Counted from the stretch's first letter, positions 1 through 7,885 are shown. The stretch: DNA of 33,227 nt from CAVQGF01 sp045807945 (GCA_045807945.1 JBJMGI010000090.1:1-33227), one strand, 5' to 3'. Notes: generated by a model not told the origin, from the letters alone. Made by a program: numbers and translations.

Positions 1-67
1 GGCGTATGTTTCGAAAATGCTCGCCGATATCGTGAAAGACCAGGACTTGTCGCGCTACATCCTGTAA
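1..67 (+). CDS. hslU: ATP-dependent protease ATPase subunit HslU (ClpY), C-terminal end only
   Basis: Only the last 21 codons are in the window, in frame from base 2 to the TAA at 65-67. The tail ends in DLSRYIL, which closely matches the conserved HslU C-terminus (DLSRFIL in E. coli). From family knowledge, that tail inserts into the HslV peptidase ring and activates it. HslU is the AAA+ unfoldase of the cytoplasmic HslUV protease. The gene is followed at once by a strong hairpin terminator, so it ends its transcription unit; hslV would be expected upstream, outside the window. The identification rests on a short but distinctive peptide. Confidence 0.85.
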   Translation, partial: AYVSKMLADIVKDQDLSRYIL

Positions 68-84
68 CCGAACGAGAACAGAAG

Positions 85-113
85 AAAAGCCGCCTTGATC
101 AGGCGGCTTTTTT
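85..113. terminator. Bidirectional rho-independent terminator
   Basis: An 11-bp perfect stem (85-95 with 101-111) has a 5-nt loop and a T run on the plus strand. On the minus strand the A-rich flank supplies the U tract, so it can serve hslU from the left and the small basic protein gene from the right. Confidence 0.9.
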
Positions 114-263
114 ATTTCCTTTAGTCGCGCTCTTCTTGCGCCCGACTTGATTCTTTTTGGAGTCGCCAGCCCCGCTCTGCGCGCCCGCGCCGGCGCGTCC
201 GGCACCGCCGCGATGCGAGCCGCTGCCGCCCGCCATGGATTCCGCTCCGCTTCTTTTCGGCAT
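99..263 (-). CDS. Small basic Gly/Ala/Lys-rich protein (unknown function)
   Basis: This would encode a 54-residue, strongly basic, low-complexity protein. It begins MPKRSG, has a Gly/Ala/Ser/Arg centre and ends in a Lys-rich tail (KKSATKGNKKAA). The start at 263 is preferred over longer forms because a GAGGTGG ribosome-binding sequence lies a few bases upstream. The last codons and the stop lie inside the stem of the terminator shared with hslU. Composition suggests nucleic-acid binding or disorder, but no family is recognised. It lies downstream of tRNA-Arg on the same strand. It may be a spurious GC-rich frame; the ribosome-binding site is the main support. Confidence 0.45.
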   Translation of the reverse strand: MPKRSGAESMAGGSGSHRGGAGRAGAGAQSGAGDSKKNQVGRKKSATKGNKKAA

Positions 264-382
264 GTTCCACCTCGTGTGATTTGACTGCTGCGAGTTGGAA
301 GAGCGGCGGATGGGATTTGATGTCCTCGCCAGCGCGTCATCCGCGGTCATCGCGCTGGGAGTGGATGGGGAAAAGAAAAGTT

Positions 383-459
383 TGGCGCGCCCTGAGAGAT
401 TCGAACTCCCGACCTACTGGTTCGAAGCCAGCCGCTCTATCCAACTGAGCTAAGGGCGC
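383..459 (-). tRNA. tRNA-Arg (anticodon UCG)
   Basis: A complete cloverleaf reads on the minus strand: 7-bp acceptor stem (GCGCCCT/AGGGCGC), D arm GCTC/GAGC, anticodon stem GCTGG/CCAGT with loop CTTCGAA (anticodon TCG), and T arm with TTCGAAT loop. The discriminator is G and the 3' CCA is encoded in the DNA (383-385). It decodes CGA and probably CGG arginine codons. Confidence 0.95.
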
Positions 460-520
460 GCGCGACTCCATAGTAGCAGCGCCAGGAAAGTTGCGCTCCC
501 GCAGCATTTGTCGCAACAAA

Positions 521-564
521 GGGATTCTTCGACTCGCCCGCCACGGCGCGCTCGCTCAGAATGA
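521..564. repeat. Dispersed intergenic repeat, copy 1
   Basis: This is a degenerate copy of an element also seen at 22598-22644 and 30632-30678. The shared blocks are a CTTCGACT or CCTCGACT core, CGCTCGC/ACTCGC-type runs, a GCTCGCTC block and a terminal ATGAC. It lies just past the 3' end of the BON-domain gene. Confidence 0.6.
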
Positions 565-574
565 CAAAAGATTA

Positions 575-1549
575 CTACTGCAGCTTCTCCATCGCCTGGG
601 TGTAGCCCAGCGAAGCGGCCGTGTCCTGAGGGTTCAGCGCGAGAGCCTGCTTATAAAACGATGCTGCGGATTTGTAATCGCCGCGCGACATAGCGTGGTC
701 GCCGGCCGTGGTGAGACCACGGGCTTTGGTTTGCGTCGCGAGTCCTTGTTCGCTGCCCACATCTGCATTTCCAAGACCCGCCGTGTTGATGCCACTGGAG
801 CTGTGTCCGACGGAGCGCATTCCGACCTCGGGGTTCACCTGGATACGGTTCACGACTTCGCGGACTCCGGGCACGGCCTTTGCGGCCTTGATAACCTGCT
901 CAATCTTGGCAGCTGAGCTGGCTTCGCCGGTGAGAGTGACGACACCGTCGTTCGCGCGCAGGTCAAGGTTCTGATTGCGCAATGCAGGGTTCTTGCCGAG
1001 CGACTCGCGCAAGGCGAACTCCAGATCAACGTCGGCGGAGTTGGGGCTCACGTTCAAGTCGGTGGAAGGTGCGGGCGGAGGCGGACTCTTGTGGAAGACG
1101 AAGAAGCCGATCGCCAGGATCAAAACAATGAGTCCGGCAATGGGACCGATCTTGTTCCAGGGAATTTCCGCGCCTGATGGGATAGCGGCCATCTTGCTGC
1201 TTTTTTGCGGAGCGTCGTCGAATACGGTTTCAGCAACCGGAACTTTTGCGGTTGCGGGCATTTTGCCGGTTGCGGAGGGAGCAGGTGCAGCGGGCTTCGG
1301 AGCAGTTGCTGGAGCAGGCGCGGGCGCTTTCACGGGGGCCGGAGCCACTTCGGCGCGCTTGGGAAGCGGGGCAAACAATTTCTCTTCGAGAGTGCGGGTG
1401 TCTTCTTTTTCCTTCGCGGGAGCGGCTGCGGCAGCGGAATTTTTCGCGGTGCCGTGGGCGGCGGATCCATCCACGAGTTCGCTTCTGTCGGCGGGACAGG
1501 TCGAAATTAGGTCAGGATAATTGCGCTGACAAGTGGGACAAACCTTCAT
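575..1549 (-). CDS. Zinc-ribbon / transmembrane / BON / TPR protein
   Basis: The protein has 324 residues. Its N-terminus has a zinc-ribbon-like cluster (CPTC at 4-7 and CPAD at 18-21). A long Ala/Pro-rich low-complexity linker follows (about 30-130), then one transmembrane helix (about 134-153), a BON domain (about 173-238, with the typical DGVVTLTG strand) and a TPR-like helical pair (about 276-324). BON domains usually bind membranes or glycans in envelope-stress proteins. The zinc ribbon would sit in the cytoplasm and BON/TPR outside. I chose the start at 1549 because GGAGAGG precedes it; a start 10 codons upstream lacks a site. The exact role is unknown; the domain order is a guide only. 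Confidence 0.8.
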   Translation of the reverse strand: MKVCPTCQRNYPDLISTCPADRSELVDGSAAHGTAKNSAAAAAPAKEKEDTRTLEEKLFAPLPKRAEVAPAPVKAPAPAPATAPKPAAPAPSATGKMPATAKVPVAETVFDDAPQKSSKMAAIPSGAEIPWNKIGPIAGLIVLILAIGFFVFHKSPPPPAPSTDLNVSPNSADVDLEFALRESLGKNPALRNQNLDLRANDGVVTLTGEASSAAKIEQVIKAAKAVPGVREVVNRIQVNPEVGMRSVGHSSSGINTAGLGNADVGSEQGLATQTKARGLTTAGDHAMSRGDYKSAASFYKQALALNPQDTAASLGYTQAMEKLQ

Positions 1550-1653
1550 CTTTCCTCTCCACAGGGCTGCCGGGAACAAACAATACTACTGAATCGGCGC
1601 AGCTGCGGCATCTACTTTCAGCCGGGTTGAAGGTGACGATAGGAGTAGAACTT

Positions 1654-1887
1654 TCACGGCCTTCGCGGACGCGGGCGCCACTCCAGCAGGCGAGCCAGGC
1701 GGCGTTGATGCAGCGGGTCTGGGCAGGATTGCGCCGGACTTCGCAGACGCAGTGGCATGAAGCAGTGCGCCACAAAGAGCGCGACGGCCGCGAAAAGAAA
1801 AACGTGGATGTATCCGGAAAAGGTGTTTCCGGTTGTGAAACCCACGATCCAGATGAAGGCGAAGATGGCACCAAAGGCGAGCAACAT
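1654..1887 (-). CDS. Small membrane protein, DUF5670 (Lmo0937-like), with atypical tail
   Basis: The first ~45 residues form two hydrophobic helices separated by a short polar turn (TGNTFSGYIH). This matches the Lmo0937/DUF5670 family of tiny membrane proteins, whose members are usually about 50 residues. Here the frame runs on for some 30 extra Arg/Pro-rich residues, which are not typical and may reflect a lost stop codon or frameshift. The start lies only 3 bases after the hemerythrin stop, so the two are probably co-transcribed and translationally coupled. Function in the family is unknown; stress association is commonly proposed. Confidence 0.6.
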   Translation of the reverse strand: MLLAFGAIFAFIWIVGFTTGNTFSGYIHVFLFAAVALFVAHCFMPLRLRSPAQSCPDPLHQRRLARLLEWRPRPRRP

Positions 1888-1890
1888 GCC

Positions 1891-2343
1891 CTAGGCTGCC
1901 CGGGGTTGTTGCTCCTGCTGTTTGCGCGCGGCCACGCGACGACCAAGCTCTTCGAGATCTTCTTCAGAGAAAAGCTTGCGGGCTTGCGGGAACATCTTCT
2001 CTTCTTCTTCTTCCACGTGATGCTCGACGTTTTCTTTCATCACTTTAAGCTTCGCGGCCCAAGTCTCGTCGGTAACGGATTCTTCAGCAATCTCGTCCAT
2101 TATGAGGTCGACCACGTGGTGCTCTTCGTAACCTTCAAGGACGATGTCTTTCAACTTGGATTGCTCGCGGAAGGCGGGGTAGACGATCTCTTCTTCCACC
2201 AACTCGTGCAGGCGTAGCTCAGCCTGGACCTCGGCGAAAAGCTCTTCACGCTTCTTCGTGGCGCGCTCGGTGGTGTCCTCGAGCTCGCTCAGCATCTTCT
2301 TTACGCGTTGGTGGTCTTCCTTCAGCAGCTTGATCACGTCCAT
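1891..2343 (-). CDS. Hemerythrin HHE cation-binding domain protein
   Basis: A 150-residue, all-helical, very acidic protein with the histidine/glutamate pattern of the HHE family: DHQRV (His11), LHELVEEE (His46), EEHHVVD (His75-76) and EHHVEEEEEKMFP (His108-109). Such domains bind a di-iron centre and may sense or store oxygen or nitric oxide, or respond to oxidative stress. The start at 2343 is chosen because GGAG lies 8 nt upstream; the frame is open further but without a site. It forms an operon with the downstream DUF5670 gene and is divergent from the membrane protein gene at 2440. Confidence 0.88.
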   Translation of the reverse strand: MDVIKLLKEDHQRVKKMLSELEDTTERATKKREELFAEVQAELRLHELVEEEIVYPAFREQSKLKDIVLEGYEEHHVVDLIMDEIAEESVTDETWAAKLKVMKENVEHHVEEEEEKMFPQARKLFSEEDLEELGRRVAARKQQEQQPRAA

Positions 2344-2421
2344 GGTGAGGGCTCCGGGTTCAGATAAGGCTTGGATGGGAGGAGTGCGTGCAAAGTTGTA
2401 GAAGGCGCGCAGCATTGCTTC

Positions 2422-2430
2422 TGGTACTCT
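2422..2430 (+). promoter_or_regulatory. Extended -10 promoter, probable leaderless start
   Basis: TGGTACTCT fits an extended -10 (TGn plus TAnnnT). The predicted transcription start (about 2437) is 3 nt before the ATG at 2440, and there is no Shine-Dalgarno sequence. Confidence 0.5.
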
Positions 2431-2439
2431 CGCTCGCAG

Positions 2440-3951
2440 ATGACAACGAACGAGCAGACGCCAGGGGAGCTTTTGCAGGGAGTTGCGCGTGCTGCCGTCG
2501 CTTCTTTGCTGATTGTGCTGCCTTGCCTATGGCAGCGGGAGGTCGGCATTGGTGATTTTCCTAGCCACATCTATAACGCGTGGCTCGCGACCTTGATCGA
2601 ACAAGGCAAGCTGCCGGGTATGGCGCTCGCACACCAGAACACTAATGTCGTGGTGGACCTGGCTCTGGTGTGGCTGTTGAAGCACTTGACCGTGGAGGCG
2701 GCGCAGCGGATTGTGCTCGGCGGGTCCGCGCTAGTGTTCTTCTGGGGCGTTTTCTTCCTGACTCGGGCGGTGCGAGGGAAAACACCCTGGGCGATCGCCC
2801 CGATGATCGCCATCGTGACCTACGGAGTGATTTTTCAGTTGGGCTTCAGCAATTTCTATCTTTCCAGCGGAATCTGCTGCTTCGTGATCGGGTTGCTTTG
2901 GCAGCGTCCACAGAGGTGGCAAGTACTAGTAGCGGTGGTGCTGCTGGCGGTTGCGAGAAAAGCCCATCCGTTTCCGGTTGGATGGGCATTGGGCACACTT
3001 GCTTATGTCTGGATGTTGCAGCTCGCAGAGCGGAGGCGCTTGGCGGTGCTCGCAGTGAGCAGCATGGCGGTCGTTTTCGGCAGCTTGCAGTTGACGTTTC
3101 GATTCGACGGTGAGTGGCTGCGCCCAAGGTTGTTGATGGTCACCGGTGCCGGACAAGCAGCACTGCACGGGCCGCTGTATGCGGGCGTGGGCCTCCTGGT
3201 GCTGATTATCTGGGCTTTCAGCTACGGCCGGCAGATACGAACGCAAGGTTGGAATAGCTGGCTCGAGCAGCCGGAAGTGCAGTTATACGTGCTTGCCCTG
3301 ATTGCTGGGGTTTGCATGCCACTGACCTTCAGCGTGGGGCACAACACCATCGGGGTGGTCACGGAAAGACTTTCGTTGTTTGCGGCGATCTACGCGTGCT
3401 CGCTGATTGGTGCTATGGAAGTCCCGCGCAGACGGAACTGGGCGATCGCAGGCGTGAGCGCAATTTTCTTCGCGCTTTTATATTCCGACGCCCGCGAGTT
3501 CAACCGCTATGAAGAAAAGCTGAAAGCAATAGTCGCAGGGCTGCCGGCGGAAACTCGTGTTGCAGCGCTGATCCGCTTCCCTAACACTCCGCTTCAAACG
3601 AAGGCCAAGCGTTTGGTGGAGGGAGTTCCGGGACTTGGAATCTTTTACGATCCCGGGTTTAGCGTCAACGTGCATCACGTGATCGACCGAGTGTGCATCG
3701 GGCATTGCATCAGCTATGCGAACTACGAGCCGGCAACGTATCAATTCCAGGTGAGGGCGTTACCAGGGACGAAGTATGCACTGCTGAAAGGCGAAGAGTC
3801 CGGGGACATGCAGACCGGAAGCTATCGTGCCATGGAACGCGACCTTCCGCTGTACCAGATCTACCCGTGTGGCCCGCAGCCCCTGGACCTTTGTGGGCGA
3901 TGGCTGCGCGCGGGAGAGATCAATGGCGCGGAAAACTTTCGCGAGAAGTAG
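2440..3951 (+). CDS. Polytopic membrane protein, possible GT-C type glycosyltransferase
   Basis: A 503-residue protein with roughly ten hydrophobic segments in the first 370 residues, followed by a soluble C-terminal region of about 130 residues. A GDFPSH motif (Asp39-His43) sits after the first helix, where GT-C enzymes often carry a catalytic acidic residue in the first extracytoplasmic loop. This and the overall shape suggest a lipid-linked-sugar-dependent transferase, but no signature is decisive. The ATG at 2440 is preferred because an extended -10 lies just upstream; the frame is open 23 codons earlier. It is followed 21 bp later by a lipoprotein gene, so both products may act at the envelope. 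Confidence 0.65.
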   Translation: MTTNEQTPGELLQGVARAAVASLLIVLPCLWQREVGIGDFPSHIYNAWLATLIEQGKLPGMALAHQNTNVVVDLALVWLLKHLTVEAAQRIVLGGSALVFFWGVFFLTRAVRGKTPWAIAPMIAIVTYGVIFQLGFSNFYLSSGICCFVIGLLWQRPQRWQVLVAVVLLAVARKAHPFPVGWALGTLAYVWMLQLAERRRLAVLAVSSMAVVFGSLQLTFRFDGEWLRPRLLMVTGAGQAALHGPLYAGVGLLVLIIWAFSYGRQIRTQGWNSWLEQPEVQLYVLALIAGVCMPLTFSVGHNTIGVVTERLSLFAAIYACSLIGAMEVPRRRNWAIAGVSAIFFALLYSDAREFNRYEEKLKAIVAGLPAETRVAALIRFPNTPLQTKAKRLVEGVPGLGIFYDPGFSVNVHHVIDRVCIGHCISYANYEPATYQFQVRALPGTKYALLKGEESGDMQTGSYRAMERDLPLYQIYPCGPQPLDLCGRWLRAGEINGAENFREK

Positions 3952-3953
3952 TC

Positions 3954-3962
3954 TGGTAGGCT
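3954..3962 (+). promoter_or_regulatory. Extended -10 promoter, probable leaderless start
   Basis: TGGTAGGCT lies just past the preceding stop codon. The predicted start (about 3969) is 4 nt upstream of the lipoprotein ATG at 3973. Confidence 0.45.
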
Positions 3963-3972
3963 GTTACCGCTC

Positions 3973-5052
3973 ATGCGAAGAATTCCAGCTTTCATCTTGT
4001 CTGCTTCGGCGGCGTTGCTCGTCGGTTGCGGCCAGCCGGGAGTGCCGCAGCCTCCCTCGCTGCATCTTCCGGTGCCGGTAAAAGATCTGCGAGCCACGCG
4101 CGTGGGAGAGAAAGTCACGCTCACCTGGACAGTTCCGTACGAAACCACCGATCGCGAGACTATTCGGAAGCCGGGCGCGATGCGCGTGTGCCGCACTCTC
4201 ACTGCCCAGGATGAATGCGGGAAAGCATTGGGTGAGGTTCCGGCGAAACAAGGTGCGGAGACATCGAGCGAAGAACATCCACTGGTCGCAACGTTTACGG
4301 ACACGTTGACGCCGGAGCTGCACGAGAAGCCGCTTGCGCAGGCGATTTACACCATCGAGGCGCTGAACGAATCGGGAAAGAGCGCGGGCTTCGGCAATCG
4401 GGTAGATGTCCCGCTCGTTCCTACGACTGCGGCGCCGCACGCCGTGACCGCAACGGTAGAAGCCGATGGAGTGCACATCCATGTTCCTCCTCAAGCGATA
4501 CAGAGCGAGCCGGACGGGCGGATCCAATATTGGTATCAAATCATGCGAACGAATGTTCCCGCAAGGAACGGCGCGGCGGATCTGGTTGGCGAAGCGCCGG
4601 CCGTGGGCGAAGTGAATGTGCTGGACAAGAACATCGAGTGGGAGAAGCAGTACGCCTACACTGTGACCCCGATCACCTGGGTAGAGACGCAGCCGAACGG
4701 CAAGCGCCTGTACAGTGTGCCGGGAGAGAGCGCGCCGCCGGTCGAAGTGGCGACGCACGATGTCTTCCCGCCGGCGTTCCCGACGGGTTTGCAGGCGGTC
4801 TACACCGGCGAGCAGAAGACGATCGATCTGACGTGGGCACCGAATACGGATCTCGATCTCGCTGGATACAACGTTTACCGCTCGGGCGGGAATGGAACGG
4901 CGCAGAAGATCAATACCGAGCTGGTGAAGACACCTACGTATCGCGATCCGGTCAGCGCTGCCGGCGAGTACACGTATGCGGTAACTGCCGTCGATCTGCG
5001 CGGGAATGAGAGCGCGAAATCGGCCCCGGCCAGCGAAAAGGCGCCGGAGTAA
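3973..5052 (+). CDS. Lipoprotein with fibronectin type III domains
   Basis: A 359-residue protein with a short basic N-terminus, a hydrophobic stretch and a lipobox LVGC (Cys19), so it is predicted to be lipidated and anchored in the envelope. The C-terminal third (about 265-355) is a clear FnIII fold, with the DLTWAPNTD, GYNVYRS and YAVTAVD strands. The part around 35-230 looks like one or two more divergent FnIII-like modules (KVTLTW near 50). FnIII modules usually bind other proteins or carbohydrate; no catalytic motif is visible. The gene follows the polytopic membrane protein. Confidence 0.8.
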   Translation: MRRIPAFILSASAALLVGCGQPGVPQPPSLHLPVPVKDLRATRVGEKVTLTWTVPYETTDRETIRKPGAMRVCRTLTAQDECGKALGEVPAKQGAETSSEEHPLVATFTDTLTPELHEKPLAQAIYTIEALNESGKSAGFGNRVDVPLVPTTAAPHAVTATVEADGVHIHVPPQAIQSEPDGRIQYWYQIMRTNVPARNGAADLVGEAPAVGEVNVLDKNIEWEKQYAYTVTPITWVETQPNGKRLYSVPGESAPPVEVATHDVFPPAFPTGLQAVYTGEQKTIDLTWAPNTDLDLAGYNVYRSGGNGTAQKINTELVKTPTYRDPVSAAGEYTYAVTAVDLRGNESAKSAPASEKAPE

Positions 5053-5085
5053 TTCCTCAATTTGCCGCCGAAGCCACGGAGGCGC

Positions 5086-5091
5086 GATACT
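5086..5091 (+). promoter_or_regulatory. -10-like element, probable leaderless start
   Basis: GATACT ends 8 nt before the methyltransferase ATG at 5100, which places the predicted transcript start about 2 nt before the codon. No ribosome-binding sequence is present. Confidence 0.35.
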
Positions 5092-5099
5092 GCTTCTCT

Positions 5100-5924
5100 A
5101 TGAATCCTTCCCCTCAGACCCAGCCCTCCGATCCATTCGCAAATTTCAAGCAGAAGCAGCGCGAAGGATGGTCGCACTTCCATCCGCTCGCCGCGATGAC
5201 CACGGCCCCTGCCGCGAAGCTGGTGAACTTTGCCGGGATCAAAGCCGGGCAGCGCGTACTCGACGTCGCCTGTGGGACGGGTGTGGTCGCCGTGACCTGC
5301 GCGCGACGCGGCGCCAAGGTCACTGGGCTCGACCTGACTCCCGAATTGCTGGAGACCGCACGCGAGAATGCAAAGCTTGCCGCGGTCGAGATCGAGTTCC
5401 ACGAGGGCGACGCCGAGAAACTTCCATTCCCGGATTCAACGTTCGATGCGGTGCTCAGCCAGTTCGGGCACATGTTTGCGCCGCGTCCGGAGGTCGCTGT
5501 AGGAGAGATGCTGCGCGTATTGAAACCGGGCGGCACCATCGCCTTCTCCACTTGGCCTCCCGAGCAATTCATTGGAAGGGCTTTCACGCTGACGGCAAAG
5601 TACATGCCGCCTCCTCCGCCGGGAGCAGTTCCACCGCCGCTCTGGGGAGATGAAAAGATCATTCGCGAGCGCCTGGGCGACCGCGTGCGCGACATCACCT
5701 TCGAGCGCGGGACCATGCTCACCCCAGCACTCAGCCCGGCGCACAGCCGCACCATGATCGAGCGCTCCGCCGGCCCGATGATCCAGTTGGTGGCGATGCT
5801 CAGCAAAGACGACCCCGCGAAGCTCGCGCAGTACCGGCGCGAGTACGATGCCCTCACCACCGAGTACTGGAAAGACAACCAGGTGCACCAACAGTTTCTG
5901 ATGACCAAGGCGGTGAAGAAATAA
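5100..5924 (+). CDS. Class I SAM-dependent methyltransferase (UbiE-like)
   Basis: A 274-residue protein with a Rossmann methyltransferase core: motif I VLDVACGTG at 53-61, an acidic loop GLDLTPE after strand 2, EGDAEKLPFPDSTFD (motif II region) and LRVLKPGG (motif III). This pattern is that of the Methyltransf_11 / UbiE-like group acting on small molecules or lipids. The substrate cannot be read from the sequence. The last base of its stop codon is the first base of the next gene's ATG, so it is translationally coupled to the FAH-family hydrolase. Confidence 0.88.
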   Translation: MNPSPQTQPSDPFANFKQKQREGWSHFHPLAAMTTAPAAKLVNFAGIKAGQRVLDVACGTGVVAVTCARRGAKVTGLDLTPELLETARENAKLAAVEIEFHEGDAEKLPFPDSTFDAVLSQFGHMFAPRPEVAVGEMLRVLKPGGTIAFSTWPPEQFIGRAFTLTAKYMPPPPPGAVPPPLWGDEKIIRERLGDRVRDITFERGTMLTPALSPAHSRTMIERSAGPMIQLVAMLSKDDPAKLAQYRREYDALTTEYWKDNQVHQQFLMTKAVKK

Positions 5925-6730
5925 TGAAATATTGCCGCTTCCAATTGTCGAATCGTGTGCACCACGGCTTGGTGGAGACCACCGAATCCGGTGACGTGAT
6001 CTCTTCCCTGCTTGGGACGCCGCCGCGGGCGAGCGATCCGTGGGGCTCGATCATGCCGGATTCGATCCCGCCCGACCGCGTGCCCATCGACGAAGCCAAG
6101 CTGCTCGCGCCGATTCATCCCCCGAAGATCATTTGCATCGGTCGCAACTATAAGGACCATGCGGCGGAGTTGGGCAACGAAGTCCCGAAGGAGCCGCTGC
6201 TGTTTTTGAAGCCGCCCTCGGCGATCATCGGGCCGGGAGACAACATCGTGCGGCCGAAGATCTCGCAGCGTGTGGACTTCGAAGGCGAGCTCGGCGTGGT
6301 GATCAAGAAGACCTGCCGCAGGCTGCGCGATTCTGACGACGTGAAGCCCTACATCTTCGGCTACACCATCGTGAACGACGTGACCGCGCGCGATCTGCAG
6401 AAATCAGACGATCAGTGGACGCGCGCCAAAGGCTTCGACACGTTTTGTCCCGTTGGCCCGGTGCTGACCGACGAGATCGATCCCTGGGCGGGCGTGCAGG
6501 TCGAGACCCGCGTAAACGGTGAGCTGAAGCAGAGCGGCAACACCAAGGACTTCATCTTCTCGCTCGACGAGATCATTCGCTACTGCTCACGCATCATGAC
6601 GCTGTTCCCCTTCGACCTGATCTCGACCGGAACGCCAGCCGGCGTGGGTCCGCTGAAATCCGGCGACAACGTGGAAGTGAAGATCCAGGGGATCGGCGTA
6701 TTGAGCAACCGCGTGGTTGACGGGGATTAG
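5924..6730 (+). CDS. Fumarylacetoacetate hydrolase (FAH) family protein
   Basis: A 268-residue protein with the FAH C-terminal catalytic fold. It has the CIGRNYKDHAAE loop, the metal-binding DFEGELGVV (Glu120, Glu122) and NDVTARDLQ (Asp152), and the STGTPAGVG motif near the end. Family members cleave or decarboxylate/isomerise beta-diketo acids (2-hydroxyhepta-2,4-diene-1,7-dioate isomerase, acylpyruvase/oxaloacetate decarboxylase types) with Mg2+ or Mn2+ in the cytoplasm. The exact substrate is not deducible. It overlaps the methyltransferase gene by one base and precedes a small membrane protein by 3 bp, so the three are likely one operon. Confidence 0.9.
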   Translation: MKYCRFQLSNRVHHGLVETTESGDVISSLLGTPPRASDPWGSIMPDSIPPDRVPIDEAKLLAPIHPPKIICIGRNYKDHAAELGNEVPKEPLLFLKPPSAIIGPGDNIVRPKISQRVDFEGELGVVIKKTCRRLRDSDDVKPYIFGYTIVNDVTARDLQKSDDQWTRAKGFDTFCPVGPVLTDEIDPWAGVQVETRVNGELKQSGNTKDFIFSLDEIIRYCSRIMTLFPFDLISTGTPAGVGPLKSGDNVEVKIQGIGVLSNRVVDGD

Positions 6731-6733
6731 AAA

Positions 6734-7108
6734 ATGTTCGCTCACAGAGAACTCGATCCCTTGCTGTTCAGCATCGGCTTCACCGCGGTTGTGGTATTGC
6801 TAGTTGCAATCTTTCACTTTGCGCTTCGAAAAGTAGCCGCCGCTCGCCAGCTCCTGGTGTCCGTTTTGATTTTCGTGCTGGGTGTCGCGTGGCATACGAA
6901 CACAGTCTTAGCACTGCAGCGGGGCGGGTACTGCAAGACGTTGCCTATGTGGCCTCCTTTCAGCGGTAGGGCTGTAGATGCGCCACAGGTGCTGATGGCC
7001 TTTGTCGCTCTTATCACAGTCGCCTCAATGCCGATGCTCCTCATTTCGTGTATACGGCTGTGGCGCAATAGTCGAACTAAAAGCTGGCGTCTCCCGATTT
7101 CCCACTGA
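6734..7108 (+). CDS. Small hypothetical membrane protein
   Basis: A 124-residue protein with three hydrophobic helices (about 10-31, 39-60, 85-108) and a basic C-terminus. No family is recognised. The start lies 3 bp past the FAH stop, so co-transcription is likely, but no good ribosome-binding site is seen. Codon use looks less GC-biased than its neighbours, which could indicate transfer or weak constraint. Confidence 0.55.
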   Translation: MFAHRELDPLLFSIGFTAVVVLLVAIFHFALRKVAAARQLLVSVLIFVLGVAWHTNTVLALQRGGYCKTLPMWPPFSGRAVDAPQVLMAFVALITVASMPMLLISCIRLWRNSRTKSWRLPISH

Positions 7109-7189
7109 TTCAGCTGCGTGGCTTGCGAGTAGAGCTTGGAGTAGAATCCGCAATATCCGCACCACTCGAGAACGAAGAAAGGACACGCC

Positions 7190-7864
7190 ATGAAATTCTT
7201 TATCGACACAGCCAGCATCAAGGAGATCCGCGAGGCGGCGGCCCTCGGGATCCTGGACGGCGTGACCACGAACCCTTCGCTGATGGCGAAGGAGAACAAG
7301 CAGAACAACAAGCCCGACATCAATGAGATCTGCGAACTGGTGAAGGGGCCGGTGAGCGTGGAAGTGCTCTCGACCGACCTGGAAGGAATGCTGCGTGAGG
7401 GGCGCGAGTACGCGAGCTGGAACAAGCACGTTGTAGTGAAGCTGCCGACCACGCGCGAAGGCATCAAGGGATGCAAGCAGCTCAGCTCGGAAGGCATTAA
7501 GGTGAACATGACGCTGTGCTTCTCGCCGAACCAGGCGCTGATGATCGGGAAAGCCGGCGCGGTCTATTGCAGTCCATTCGTCGGCAGGCTCGACGACATC
7601 AGCGAGAACGGCATGCAGCTGATCCGCGACATCAAGACCATCTACACCAATTACGGATTCAAGACTGAGATCCTGGCTGCTTCGCTGCGGCATCCGCTGC
7701 ATGTGGTTGAGGCCGCGCTCGCCGGAGCGCATGTCGGCACGATTCCATGGAAGGTGCTCGACATGATGATCAATCATCCTTTGACCGATAAAGGATTGGC
7801 GACATTCTTGGCCGACGCGGCGAAGGTGAAGAAGGCCGAGCCGGAGCTGGTGGGATCGAGATAA
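7190..7864 (+). CDS. tal: Transaldolase, small FSA/TalC-type
   Basis: At 224 residues it fits the short transaldolase / fructose-6-phosphate aldolase subfamily. Signatures are MKFFIDTASI at the start, GVTTNPSL, the Schiff-base lysine in HVVVKLPTT (Lys84), NMTLCFSPNQA and SPFVGRLDD. It transfers a dihydroxyacetone unit between sugar phosphates in the non-oxidative pentose phosphate pathway, or cleaves fructose 6-phosphate; sequence alone does not separate the two. A GAAAGGA ribosome-binding sequence precedes the ATG. It is followed by a terminator, closing the plus-strand block from 5100. Confidence 0.93.
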   Translation: MKFFIDTASIKEIREAAALGILDGVTTNPSLMAKENKQNNKPDINEICELVKGPVSVEVLSTDLEGMLREGREYASWNKHVVVKLPTTREGIKGCKQLSSEGIKVNMTLCFSPNQALMIGKAGAVYCSPFVGRLDDISENGMQLIRDIKTIYTNYGFKTEILAASLRHPLHVVEAALAGAHVGTIPWKVLDMMINHPLTDKGLATFLADAAKVKKAEPELVGSR

Positions 7865-7885
7865 GTACAGTCAAGTGGGCATGAA

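Noticed and set aside
1246..2217. Long plus-strand open frame (323 codons) across the BON, DUF5670 and hemerythrin genes
   Set aside because: It is antisense to three recognisable genes with better start sites, and its product is low-complexity without a family match.
5114..6160. Minus-strand open frame opposite the methyltransferase and FAH genes
   Set aside because: Both plus-strand genes carry clear family motifs and overlapping start/stop; the minus-strand frame does not.
7123..7326. Alternative frame overlapping the transaldolase start
   Set aside because: The frame overlaps a well-supported gene with a good ribosome-binding site and has no recognisable product.
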